From Chitinophaga nivalis (GTDB lineage: Bacteria > Bacteroidota > Bacteroidia > Chitinophagales > Chitinophagaceae): 64,000 nt of DNA. The position numbers were made by a program, and so were the translations under genes. The stretch lies in contig NZ_JAPDNR010000001.1 of NCBI RefSeq assembly GCF_025989125.1, forward strand, positions 1,842,301 to 1,906,300, in the 5' to 3' direction. Shown here piece after piece: positions 51,626-60,858 of this stretch. Every line of letters starts with the position of its first letter. Position 1 is the first letter of the stretch. The notes below the pieces were generated by a model. The model made no database searches, was not told the DNA's origin, and was given only the letters and a program-made list of their open reading frames with translations.

Positions 51626-53755
51626 TTGCCCAAAAAAAAGCCCATTTCCACATATACACCCATATTATCCAATCCGATAGAATACCTGAAAGGCGTAGGT
51701 CCGCAACGGGGAGAGCTGCTTCGCAAAGAAATTAAAATACATACTTTCGGCGACCTGCTGCAATACTTTCCTTTCCGGTACGTAGACCGTTCCAGCATTG
51801 ATACCATTGCTTCCCTGAGTGGTTACGAAGACTTTGTGCAGATCCGCGGAAAGATCATCCGTATGGAAATAGTAGGAGAGAACAGAGGTAAAAGACTGGT
51901 CGCCACTTTTAAAGACGATACCGGCGTTATTGACCTGGTATGGTTTCAGGGCTGGCAGTGGATGCAGAAAGCACTCCGCGAAAATGTAGGATACCTGGTA
52001 TTTGGACGCATCTCCGTATTCAATGGGGTAGCGCAGTTGGCCCATCCGGAAATGGACCTGCTCACAGAAGAAATTGCCACCGGCAAACAATTCCTGGAAC
52101 CGGTATACTATACCACCGAAAAACTGAAAGCACGAGGACTAACGGGAAAGGCTATCGGAAAATTGACGAAAGCCCTGCTGGAACAGATGTCGCCCCTGGA
52201 AGTCCGGGAAAATATACCGGTAGACATCCTGCAGCAATACCGCCTCCTGCCACGATCATTAGCTTATTTCAAAATACACCTGCCCGGAAATGAAGAAGAA
52301 TTTCGTCAGGCACAGCGCCGCTTGAAATTTGAAGAACTCTTCATAGCCCAGATACGGATCTGCCGTTTGAAGCTAAAAAGGCATAAAGTGTCGCATGGAT
52401 ACGTGTTTGGCGCCGTAGGTACGGCCTTCAATGAATTTTATAATAACCACCTGCCATTTGCCCTCACCGGCGCCCAGAAAAGGGTGCTGCGGGAAATCAG
52501 GATGGATACAGTTAACGGGCGGCAAATGAACCGCCTGCTGCAGGGAGATGTAGGCAGCGGCAAAACCATGGTGGCTTTACTCACCATGCTGCTGGCCATG
52601 GACAACGGTTTCCAGGCCTGCCTCATGGCGCCTACAGAAATCCTGGCGCAGCAACATTTTAAAGGGATCTCCGAACTGCTACAACGCATGGAAGTAGGCG
52701 TAGCCCTGCTGACCGGCAGTGTCAAAGGGAAAGCCCGTAAACAAATACTGGCGGGTATCGCCGATGGCAGCATCCACTTCCTCATTGGTACACATGCCCT
52801 CCTGGAAAAAGAGGTCGCCTTTAAAAACCTCGGCATGGCCATCGTAGATGAGCAGCATCGTTTTGGGGTGGCACAACGGGCGCGCCTGTGGGAAAAGAAC
52901 AATATTCCGCCGCATATCCTCGTGATGACGGCTACCCCGATACCCCGTACACTGGCAATGACCATTTACGGCGATCTGGACGTATCCGTGATCGATGAAA
53001 TGCCGCCGGGACGTAAACCGATTACCACCGTACACCGCACAGAGTACCAGCGGCCACAGGTGATGGACTTCATCAAGGAAGAAGTGAAAAAAGGCCGGCA
53101 GGCCTATATCGTTTATCCGTTGATTGAAGATTCGGAAAAGCTGGATTATGAAAACCTCATGAAAGGATATGAAGAGGTAAAAGCTTTTTTCCCGGAACCG
53201 CAATACTATATCAGTATGGTACATGGCCGGCAGCCGGCAGATATGCGGGAAACCAACATGCAGCGTTTTGTATCCGGTGATACCAATATAATGGTGGCTA
53301 CCACTGTGATTGAGGTAGGGGTAAATGTACCCAATGCTTCGGTGATGGTGATAGAAAGTACCGAACGTTTCGGACTGTCCCAGTTGCACCAGTTGCGCGG
53401 CCGGGTAGGCCGGGGGGCGGAGCAGTCTTTCTGTATCCTGATGACAGGCAACAAACTGAGCCAGGATTCGAAAGAACGAATTAATGTAATGGTACAAACC
53501 AACAACGGTTTTATCATCTCCGAGAAAGATATGGAACTCCGCGGACCCGGTGATATTGAAGGCACCCGGCAAAGTGGTATCCTGGATTTTAAGCTGGCGG
53601 ATATCGTCAATGACAAAGCCATACTGGATGCCGCCCGGGCCAGCGCAGAAAAGATTCTGGAAGCAGATACGGACCTGGTACTGCCGGAACACCAGGGACT
53701 GAAAGATTTTTTAACGGCCCAGCGAGGGAAATCAGTGTGGAGTAAAATTTCCTGA
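51626..53755 (+). CDS. recG: ATP-dependent DNA helicase RecG (TTG start)
   Basis: RecG remodels stalled forks and Holliday junctions. The 709-residue protein has the N-terminal OB/wedge domain (about 15-200, including IEYLKGVGPQRGELL), then the helicase core with Walker A GDVGSGKTMVA, DEQH (IVDEQHRFG), TATPIPRTLAM and QLRGRVGRG, and a C-terminal TRG-like region. No ATG is available near the start: the in-frame stop is close and the first start codon is TTG at 51626, which gives a normal length. That TTG lies inside a perfect -7 box, TATTTTTG (51621-51628), so one of the two may not be used. Confidence 0.95.
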   Translation: MPKKKPISTYTPILSNPIEYLKGVGPQRGELLRKEIKIHTFGDLLQYFPFRYVDRSSIDTIASLSGYEDFVQIRGKIIRMEIVGENRGKRLVATFKDDTGVIDLVWFQGWQWMQKALRENVGYLVFGRISVFNGVAQLAHPEMDLLTEEIATGKQFLEPVYYTTEKLKARGLTGKAIGKLTKALLEQMSPLEVRENIPVDILQQYRLLPRSLAYFKIHLPGNEEEFRQAQRRLKFEELFIAQIRICRLKLKRHKVSHGYVFGAVGTAFNEFYNNHLPFALTGAQKRVLREIRMDTVNGRQMNRLLQGDVGSGKTMVALLTMLLAMDNGFQACLMAPTEILAQQHFKGISELLQRMEVGVALLTGSVKGKARKQILAGIADGSIHFLIGTHALLEKEVAFKNLGMAIVDEQHRFGVAQRARLWEKNNIPPHILVMTATPIPRTLAMTIYGDLDVSVIDEMPPGRKPITTVHRTEYQRPQVMDFIKEEVKKGRQAYIVYPLIEDSEKLDYENLMKGYEEVKAFFPEPQYYISMVHGRQPADMRETNMQRFVSGDTNIMVATTVIEVGVNVPNASVMVIESTERFGLSQLHQLRGRVGRGAEQSFCILMTGNKLSQDSKERINVMVQTNNGFIISEKDMELRGPGDIEGTRQSGILDFKLADIVNDKAILDAARASAEKILEADTDLVLPEHQGLKDFLTAQRGKSVWSKIS

Positions 53756-53917
53756 CCCGTTTTGCGTTTATTAATTAATGCACCCGTTATCCTGATAGGA
53801 ACCCAGGCGATGTGCGCGAACTGCGGTGTTATTATGAACTGTCCCGTAACAATTTAACAAGCTTCTGCGTTTATAGTATTATATTAGTTTATTAAGAATA
53901 AAATAAATCTGATCCCG

Positions 53918-56900
53918 TTGAAATTTACCTTCCCGACTGGCCTTATTGGAATGATCATCTTCCTTTTTTCCGGACATCTTGCCCAGGCGCAGCAATATAC
54001 CAACTACACACCACTGAATTTCATCGAAAATAAAGGACAATGGGAGAAAGAAGTGCTGTATAAAACAGAACTGAATGGTGCTTCCATCTACCTGAAAAAC
54101 ACGGGGTTTACCTTCCTGATGTATAGCCTGGATGATGTGAACGCCTTAAATGAATATATACACGGTCACTCCCATAGTAACGATACTATATTGGTGCCCA
54201 GAAATAAAGCCACGGCAAAACAGGGTAGCAAACCACCTCCCCGCCCGGCTTTTATGCCGGATGTAAGAGGGCATGCCTTTAACCTTACTTTCCTGAACGC
54301 CAATCCCAATGCGCTGATACAGGCAGAGAAAGAACAGGAAACTGTGAATAATTACTTTATCGGCAATGATAAAAGTAAATGGGCGGCCGGTGTAAAATCT
54401 TTCCAGGGTGTAAATTATACTGCTATCTACCCCGGCATTGATGCACATGTGTATTCGGAAGCTTCCAAACTGAAATATGATCTCATTATACATCCCGGCG
54501 CCAACCCCGATAACATTCAGATACAATATGATGGGGCTTCCGGTATGGAAATAAAAAAAGGACAACTGTATGTGCATACTTCCGTAGGAGATCTGATAGA
54601 ACAGGTCCCTTATGCGTATCAATATATCAACGAACAACGGGTGTCTGTAAAAGTAACTTACCGCTTAAACGGTACCCGGTTGGGATTCCGTGTTTCCGGT
54701 GAGTATAACCCGGCTTACCCGCTGGTAATAGATCCGGTATATGTATTCTCCACCGTTTCCGGCGCCCGTTCTGATAACTGGGGCTTTACTGCTACCTACG
54801 ACGATGCCGGTAACTTTTACGGTGGCGGGATTGTATTCGGAGATGCCTATCCGGTTACGCCAGGTGTAAAACAAAGTGTTTACGGTGGTGGCAGATATGA
54901 TATTGCCATCTCCAAGTTTTCTGCCAACGGTACCCGCCTTTTATATGCCACTTTCCTGGGGGGAGATGGATTGGATCAGCCACATAGCTTGTTTGTGGAC
55001 CAGGAGAGAAACCTGGTTATTTCAGGTCGTACAAACTCCAGTAATTATCCGCATGATGTGTCAGTCGGAAACCGGGGTGGATGGGATATGGTGGTAACCA
55101 AACTGAATGCAACCGGTTCCGCGCTCATTGGCTCTATGGTGATAGGTGGTAGTGCAGACGATGGGGTGAACATGAGAGATAAGCGTGACGGGGGCGGATG
55201 GGTACTGTTACGTAACTACGGCGATGATGCACGTAGCGAGGTAGTGGTGGATAATGCCGGTTATATCTATGTCGCCGGGTGTACCCGCTCTACCGATTTT
55301 CCGGTAACGGGTGATGTATTCCAGCCTGCCAGCGGAGGTTCACAGGATGGGGTGGTGATTAAAATAAATCCCATGTGCAAAGGAGTGGTATGGTCCAGTT
55401 ACCTGGGTGGCTCAGGTGAGGATGCTGCTTATGTACTGGCACTGAACGGACTCAATACCCTATATGTGGCAGGAGGAACGGCCAGCGGTAATTTCCCGAT
55501 AAAGGGAGCGACCATGTATCCTGCTTATCGCGGTGGTACCTGTGACGGATTTGTTGCGCATATTTCCAACGATGGCAAAACCATTTTACAATCTACTTAT
55601 CTGGGTTCCAACAACGAAGCCGCAGATCAGATATACGGCATTCAGCTCGACAAAAACGGGAATGTATATGTGATGGGGACCACCGAAGGCGCCTGGCCAA
55701 TCATGCAGCCCGCCGGTGCCCGCACTTTCTATAATGATAACGGATTACAGTTTATCTCCAAACTGAAACCGGATCTTTCTGGTTTCATCTACTCTACTAC
55801 TTTTGGCAGATCACGTAATCAGGTAAATACCCCCAATATTTCCCCGATTGCTTTCCTGGTAGATCGTTGTGAAAACGTGTATGTATCCGGCTGGGGAGGA
55901 GGCATCAACGTTTCTTCCGGATATCCTAATTCCGGTACAACAGGTATGCGGGTGAAAAATCCCCTGCAGGCATCTACAGACGGGATGGACTTTTACTTCT
56001 TTGTATTACAGCGCGACGCGACAGATATTTTGTTCGGCAGTTATTTTGGTGGCTCTGGTTTGTATGAACATGTGGATGGAGGTACCAGCCGTTTTGACCG
56101 CAATGGGGTTATTTACCAGGGCATCTGCGCATGGTGTAATGTGCGGGATGGTTTCAAACCCCGTTATCCTACTACGCCGGGTGCTTATTCCAGTACGCCG
56201 CCGCCATTATGTAATTTCGGCGCATTGAAAATTGCCTTTAACCTGGATGGGGTAAAAGCAGGGATCAAAACCCTTGACCGCCGCAAAAATTATTGTGTAC
56301 CGGATACTGTCACTTTTGTAGATACGACCCGCTTGCCGGCAGAAAGATGGGAGTGGGATTTCGGAGACGGATCTCCGATCGTAGTGGGACGAGATACCGT
56401 GAAGCACGTATATACGAAGGTGGGAACTTTCACGGTAAAGCTGACGAAATATGATGCCGCCAGCTGTAATGGTAACGATGTGGCCTATACGGAAGTGAAA
56501 CTGGGTACCAACAAGGCTACGCTTTCCTTTACCGGCGCCCGGCAGCTGCCCTGTGAAGCACTGACGTATATCTTTGAAAATAATTCGGAACCCAGGAGTC
56601 AGTTTACAGATAAGTCTTTCATTTTTGATCTGGGAGACGGAACGCCACCGCAAACGGTGGGGCCATCCAAATTCCCGTATAAACACAGCTTCAAGACAGC
56701 AGGAATCTATAATGTAAGCCTCACTTTAGTGGATGAGAATTTCTGTAATGCGCCGCAGACAGAAACGATTCCATTACGTGTAGCCGTGAACGTAACTGCG
56801 CTGTTTAATATGCCGGATACTGTCTGTGTGGGAACAGAACTGAAAATGGATAACGTTACCCTGGGTGGCGAAAAGTTCTTCTGGACCTTCGGGGATGATG

Positions 56901-57550
56901 GTAGTACTTCCACAGATCCATATCCGCTGCATACCTTTAATAAGGTGGGCACATTTGATATCAAGCTGGTGGTACATGACCTCAATACCTGTAATAAAAA
57001 AGACAGTATTACCAAGAAGATAACCGTAGCGGCTTTACCTAAAGTAGATTTTGATTTCACACCGGAGAAGCCGGTAGAAAATACCCCGATTACTTTCTTT
57101 AACAGATCGGAAGGAGCAGTGGCGCACCTGTGGAACTTTGGTGATGGGGATACTACGTCCGTCGCTAATCCGCAGCACCAGTATCTGAGAAGCGGTAACT
57201 ATAACGTATGTCTGACCAGTACCAATAAAGAAGGTTGTACAGAAACTGCCTGTAAACCGGTCAGTGCGATTGTAGTGCCTTTATTTGATGTACCTTCTGC
57301 GTTCTCACCAAACAATGACGGGATCAATGATGTATTCTATGTAAAATGTTTTGGTGTGACCCGGTTCAACCTCAAAGTATTTAATCGCTGGGGCCAGCTG
57401 GTATTTGAAAGCTCCGACTCCAGAATAGGCTGGGATGGCCGGTTTAATGGAGCCGTGCAGGCCATGGATGCATACGCATATGTTGTAAACATGGAATTTA
57501 CCGATGGTACCAAAGCCAATAGATCCGGAAGTGTAACCTTGTTAAGATGA
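53918..57550 (+). CDS. Very large secreted PKD protein with DUF7948-type N-terminus and type B sorting domain (TTG start)
   Basis: A 1210-residue surface protein: signal peptide (to LAQAQ, about residue 25), an N-terminal domain with NFIENKGQWEKEVLYKTELNG (a family widespread in Bacteroidota), a beta-propeller-like region with SBBP-type repeats (GGSGEDAAY, DYFGGSGLYEHVD-like text) to about residue 750, PKD domains with WDFGDGSP and WNFGDGD, and a C-terminal CHU_C domain (VPSAFSPNNDGINDVF, FNRWGQLVFESS, SVTLLR). It starts with TTG at 53918, giving a good signal peptide; an ATG at 53951 would remove the charged start. It is 6 bases upstream of a PorP/SprF gene, the usual pairing. Confidence 0.93.
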   Translation: MKFTFPTGLIGMIIFLFSGHLAQAQQYTNYTPLNFIENKGQWEKEVLYKTELNGASIYLKNTGFTFLMYSLDDVNALNEYIHGHSHSNDTILVPRNKATAKQGSKPPPRPAFMPDVRGHAFNLTFLNANPNALIQAEKEQETVNNYFIGNDKSKWAAGVKSFQGVNYTAIYPGIDAHVYSEASKLKYDLIIHPGANPDNIQIQYDGASGMEIKKGQLYVHTSVGDLIEQVPYAYQYINEQRVSVKVTYRLNGTRLGFRVSGEYNPAYPLVIDPVYVFSTVSGARSDNWGFTATYDDAGNFYGGGIVFGDAYPVTPGVKQSVYGGGRYDIAISKFSANGTRLLYATFLGGDGLDQPHSLFVDQERNLVISGRTNSSNYPHDVSVGNRGGWDMVVTKLNATGSALIGSMVIGGSADDGVNMRDKRDGGGWVLLRNYGDDARSEVVVDNAGYIYVAGCTRSTDFPVTGDVFQPASGGSQDGVVIKINPMCKGVVWSSYLGGSGEDAAYVLALNGLNTLYVAGGTASGNFPIKGATMYPAYRGGTCDGFVAHISNDGKTILQSTYLGSNNEAADQIYGIQLDKNGNVYVMGTTEGAWPIMQPAGARTFYNDNGLQFISKLKPDLSGFIYSTTFGRSRNQVNTPNISPIAFLVDRCENVYVSGWGGGINVSSGYPNSGTTGMRVKNPLQASTDGMDFYFFVLQRDATDILFGSYFGGSGLYEHVDGGTSRFDRNGVIYQGICAWCNVRDGFKPRYPTTPGAYSSTPPPLCNFGALKIAFNLDGVKAGIKTLDRRKNYCVPDTVTFVDTTRLPAERWEWDFGDGSPIVVGRDTVKHVYTKVGTFTVKLTKYDAASCNGNDVAYTEVKLGTNKATLSFTGARQLPCEALTYIFENNSEPRSQFTDKSFIFDLGDGTPPQTVGPSKFPYKHSFKTAGIYNVSLTLVDENFCNAPQTETIPLRVAVNVTALFNMPDTVCVGTELKMDNVTLGGEKFFWTFGDDGSTSTDPYPLHTFNKVGTFDIKLVVHDLNTCNKKDSITKKITVAALPKVDFDFTPEKPVENTPITFFNRSEGAVAHLWNFGDGDTTSVANPQHQYLRSGNYNVCLTSTNKEGCTETACKPVSAIVVPLFDVPSAFSPNNDGINDVFYVKCFGVTRFNLKVFNRWGQLVFESSDSRIGWDGRFNGAVQAMDAYAYVVNMEFTDGTKANRSGSVTLLR

Positions 57551-57556
57551 TGAGCC

Positions 57557-58579
57557 ATGAAGCAGACCGTTAAATTTATCACCTGGCTGGCAATAGGAAT
57601 GTTTGCTGTTACCCGCGGACAGGCGCAGGATTTGCACTTTTCGCAGTACTTCAACACGCCCTTGCTGACCAATCCGGCCAATACCGGTTTTATACCTGAC
57701 GGCAATTACCGGATAGGGGTTAATTACCGTAACCAGTGGGCCTCCGTACCGGTGCCTTATAAAACCATGTCGGCATCTGCGGATTTCCAGTTACTGCGCG
57801 ACAGGCTGGAATATGGCTGGCTGGGCGTAGGAGCTGTGATCCTGCGTGACGTGGCCGGCAGTGGAAACCTCACCTCCACCAAAGTATATGGTTCGGTGGC
57901 GTATCATCAGTTACTGGGACAAAGCAGTTTGTTGTCGCTGGGATTTAATGTAGGTACTGCCGGTAAAAGGGTAGATATCACCAAACTTACTTTCGGAGAT
58001 CAGTGGAACGGTAAATTTTTTGATGCCGGGGTACCTTCTGCAGAGCCTATTGTACAGTCAAAAGTGAATTATTTTGACTTGCAGGCAGGCATGAACTATG
58101 CCTATTTCCCCACTGAAAATATTTATATCAATGCGGGTGTTTCCGTACAGCATATCAATAAGCCAAGGGAAACTTTTTATGCCGGCAATAATATCATTGA
58201 CCGGCGGTATATCGGGTTCCTGAATGCCAGTATCAAGATGAGTGATAAGGTGATCATCAATCCCAGTGCCTATTATGCCCGGCAGGCTGCTGCGCAGGAA
58301 ATTGTATTGGGGATGAATGCCGCCTATAACCTGTCTGGCGACGGGGTACAGCAGCTGCATGGCGGGATATATTACCGGGCCAAAGATGCCGCCATCTTCC
58401 TGGTAGGATATCAGCTCAATAATGTGAAGCTGATGTTCAACTATGATATCACTACTTCTACATTGGCTTCCTCCAATAACCGGCGGGGAGCTTATGAAAT
58501 AGGAATTGTTTATACAGGACTCTATCCAAACTGGAGTTTTAACAATGCAAAAAAATCTACGATCTGCCCATCTTTTTAA
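57557..58579 (+). CDS. PorP/SprF-family type IX secretion outer-membrane protein
   Basis: PorP/SprF proteins are outer-membrane barrels needed for export or anchoring of type B sorted partners. The 340-residue protein has a signal peptide (to TRGQAQ) and the diagnostic start DLHFSQYFNTPLLTNPANTGF, followed by YRIGVNYRNQW and aromatic beta-strands to the end. The ATG overlaps nothing and lies six bases after the sorted protein upstream, so the two are co-transcribed. Confidence 0.95.
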   Translation: MKQTVKFITWLAIGMFAVTRGQAQDLHFSQYFNTPLLTNPANTGFIPDGNYRIGVNYRNQWASVPVPYKTMSASADFQLLRDRLEYGWLGVGAVILRDVAGSGNLTSTKVYGSVAYHQLLGQSSLLSLGFNVGTAGKRVDITKLTFGDQWNGKFFDAGVPSAEPIVQSKVNYFDLQAGMNYAYFPTENIYINAGVSVQHINKPRETFYAGNNIIDRRYIGFLNASIKMSDKVIINPSAYYARQAAAQEIVLGMNAAYNLSGDGVQQLHGGIYYRAKDAAIFLVGYQLNNVKLMFNYDITTSTLASSNNRRGAYEIGIVYTGLYPNWSFNNAKKSTICPSF

Positions 58580-58582
58580 ATC

Positions 58583-58607
58583 AGCCGGTATAACCACCTG
58601 ACCGGCT
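58583..58607 (+). terminator. Hairpin after the PorP/SprF gene
   Basis: Perfect 7-bp GC-rich arms 58583-58589 and 58601-58607, 11-base loop, followed by an AT-rich tract, four bases past the stop. Confidence 0.6.
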
Positions 58608-58614
58608 TTATGAT

Positions 58615-58622
58615 TATTTTTG
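58615..58622 (+). promoter_or_regulatory. -7 promoter box for the FAD oxidase gene
   Basis: TATTTTTG, a perfect TAnnTTTG, five bases before the ATG at 58627, implying a leaderless transcript. No clear -33. Confidence 0.45.
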
Positions 58623-58626
58623 TTAC

Positions 58627-60036
58627 ATGACTACGTTTAATAAAGTAACTGCCGCCCATATTGCGGCATTACGTGAAATTGCCGGTGTCGCTTATGTACT
58701 GGCCGATGAAGAAAACAGGGATCGTTATGCCCGGGATGAAACGGAAGACCTGCATTATATGCCGGAGGTAGTAGTAAAACCGGATACAACGGAACAGGTC
58801 AGCCAGATCATGCAACTGTGTAACCGGGAATTGCTGCCGGTCACGCCCCGTGGCGGTGGTACCGGTTTAAGTGGAGGCGCCCTGCCGCAATATGGCGGGG
58901 TACTGATTTCCATGGAGCGCTTTAATCGTATTATACAGATTGATGAAAGAAACCTGCAGGTAACTACAGAGCCGGGAGTGATCACGGAAGTGCTGCAGAT
59001 GGCGGTGAAAGAAAAGGGCTTGTTTTATCCGCCTGACCCCAGCAGCCGGGGTACTTGTTTCATCGGCGGAAATATTGCTGAAAATTCAGGAGGGCCAAAG
59101 GCCGTGAAATATGGGGTGGTAAAGGATTATGTCCTGAACCTGGAAATGGTGTTGCCTACCGGTGAAGTGATCTGGACCGGCGCCAACGTGTTGAAAAATG
59201 CCACCGGATATAACCTGACCCAGTTGGTGGTAGGTAGTGAAGGCACGCTGGGCATTGTTACTAAAATTGTATTACGGCTCATACCGGCGCCCAAACACGA
59301 TTTGCTGATGCTGGTACCTTTCCGGTCGGCAGAAAGTGCCTGTGCGGCGGTGAGTGCCATTTTCCGCGCCGGGTATGTTCCGTCCGCCATGGAGTTTATG
59401 GAGCGGGATGCGCTGGAGTGGGTATCGCAATATGTACAGGGATCTACTGTTACTATCGCCGACGATATTCAGGCACACCTGCTGATAGAAACAGATGGCA
59501 ATTATCCCGAAGTGCTGATGCAGGAAATGGAAGGGATAGCCGGTGTGGTGGAAGGTTTTGATGTAGGAGAAATTTTGTTTGCAGAAAGTCATCAGCAGAA
59601 AGAAGAGCTGTGGAAATTACGCCGGCGTGTAGCCGAAGCCGTTAAGGCGAATTCGGTATATAAAGAAGAAGATACTGTGGTGCCCCGGGCAGAATTACCT
59701 TTGCTGCTGAAAGGGGTGAAGGAGATTGGACGGAAATATGGTTTCCACTCGGTTTGTTATGGCCATGCCGGGGATGGTAACCTGCATGTGAACATTATCC
59801 GGGGTAGCCTTACGGAAGACCAGTGGAATGGCACGTTGCAGGAGGGGATCCGGGAAATATTCCGGCTGGTAAAACAACTGGGCGGTACGATTTCCGGTGA
59901 ACACGGCATTGGGCTGGTACAGAAGAATTATATGGATATCATCTTTGATGAAACTTCCATGAGGCTGATGAAACAAATAAAACAGATATTTGACCCGAAT
60001 CATATCCTCAACCGGGGCAAGATATTTGATAACTGA
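58627..60036 (+). CDS. FAD-linked oxidase, GlcD/D-lactate dehydrogenase type
   Basis: A 469-residue vanillyl-alcohol-oxidase-fold flavoenzyme. The FAD domain (about 35-215) has TPRGGGTGLSGGALPQYGG and RGTCFIGGNIAENSGGPKAVKYG; the C-terminal cap (about 220-460) has CYGHAGDGNLHVNI and SGEHGIGLVQKNYM with the metal-binding His residues. Homologues oxidise glycolate, D-lactate or D-2-hydroxyglutarate, passing electrons to quinone or another carrier. No glcE or glcF follows, so it may act alone like D-2-hydroxyacid dehydrogenases. Confidence 0.93.
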   Translation: MTTFNKVTAAHIAALREIAGVAYVLADEENRDRYARDETEDLHYMPEVVVKPDTTEQVSQIMQLCNRELLPVTPRGGGTGLSGGALPQYGGVLISMERFNRIIQIDERNLQVTTEPGVITEVLQMAVKEKGLFYPPDPSSRGTCFIGGNIAENSGGPKAVKYGVVKDYVLNLEMVLPTGEVIWTGANVLKNATGYNLTQLVVGSEGTLGIVTKIVLRLIPAPKHDLLMLVPFRSAESACAAVSAIFRAGYVPSAMEFMERDALEWVSQYVQGSTVTIADDIQAHLLIETDGNYPEVLMQEMEGIAGVVEGFDVGEILFAESHQQKEELWKLRRRVAEAVKANSVYKEEDTVVPRAELPLLLKGVKEIGRKYGFHSVCYGHAGDGNLHVNIIRGSLTEDQWNGTLQEGIREIFRLVKQLGGTISGEHGIGLVQKNYMDIIFDETSMRLMKQIKQIFDPNHILNRGKIFDN

Positions 60037-60076
60037 ATGTTCAATCCTGCTAAACATTAAATTTAATAAACCAGAT

Positions 60077-60661
60077 ATGAAACGCTTGTTAATATGCTTT
60101 TTTTTCCTGGCTGGGGTGCAGCTGGCGCATGCACAGTATTATAAAACAGATACGTCTGCGCATAAAGGTTTTGACCGTTCACGGCTGATCCTGGGAGGCT
60201 CACTGGGCGCAGTATTTGGCGATTATACCAATGTGGAAATCTCTCCGTTGGTAGGATACCGTTTCAACGACTATATTGCTGCCGGTGTGAATGTCAATGC
60301 ACAGTATGGTCAGTACCGGTTACGGGATTATAATGGCCGTACCCTGCAGCGGGAGAAGTATACCATCTTTGGTGGCGGTGTCTGGGGCCGGGTATATCCG
60401 TTGCCGATGCTGTTTATTCACGTGCAGCCGGAGTATAACTGGATCTCTCAGAATACCACTGTTTACAATACCGATGACCGCAAGAACAGCTGGAAAAGTA
60501 ACTATGGTGCTACCAGCCTGTTGCTGGGTGCAGGTTACACCCAAAGTGTAGGCGGCCGGGTAGGTGTTGGTATTTCCATCCTGTATGATGTATTGCAGGA
60601 TAGCAATTCCCCTTACCGCAGTAACCTGATTTACAGAATAGGCGCGGGTATAGGCTTCTAG
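60077..60661 (+). CDS. Small outer-membrane beta-barrel protein
   Basis: A 194-residue exported protein: signal peptide to LAHAQ (about residue 18), then alternating aromatic/polar strands (LILGGSLGAVFGDYTNVEISPLVGYR-like, about eight strands) ending GAGIGF, with a terminal Phe as in barrels. No enzyme motif. I do not recognise a named family; many Bacteroidota species have similar OmpW-sized barrels. It starts 40 bases after the oxidase gene and may share its transcript. A strong terminator follows. Confidence 0.8.
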   Translation: MKRLLICFFFLAGVQLAHAQYYKTDTSAHKGFDRSRLILGGSLGAVFGDYTNVEISPLVGYRFNDYIAAGVNVNAQYGQYRLRDYNGRTLQREKYTIFGGGVWGRVYPLPMLFIHVQPEYNWISQNTTVYNTDDRKNSWKSNYGATSLLLGAGYTQSVGGRVGVGISILYDVLQDSNSPYRSNLIYRIGAGIGF

Positions 60662-60690
60662 CCTGAACTGCCTGCGCGGTTTATATCATT

Positions 60691-60755
60691 ACATTACGCA
60701 CCTCCCTGCAGCGGATTATTTCGTGTCGCTTCCGGTAGGTGCGTAATGTTTTTTT
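60691..60755 (+). terminator. Intrinsic terminator after the barrel gene
   Basis: Perfect 13-bp arms 60691-60703 and 60737-60749 around 33 bases, followed by seven T residues to 60755. Stem base ATTACGCA, as in other gene-end hairpins here. Confidence 0.88.
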
Positions 60756-60821
60756 ATGCCCGGACAATATTAACCGGATGTTAAATGTTTATAAATGCTA
60801 AACTTTATTTTACATACTTCC

Positions 60822-60829
60822 TATCTTTG
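60822..60829 (+). promoter_or_regulatory. -7 promoter box for the phosphonatase-like operon
   Basis: TATCTTTG, a perfect TAnnTTTG, 29 bases before the ATG at 60859; predicted transcript start near 60834. Confidence 0.5.
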
Positions 60830-60858
60830 CCCCAGCATTATTAAAAAACAAAGATCTG

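Noticed and set aside
52679..53692. 337-codon minus-strand frame opposite recG
   Set aside because: Shadow of RecG; no recognisable motif or promoter.
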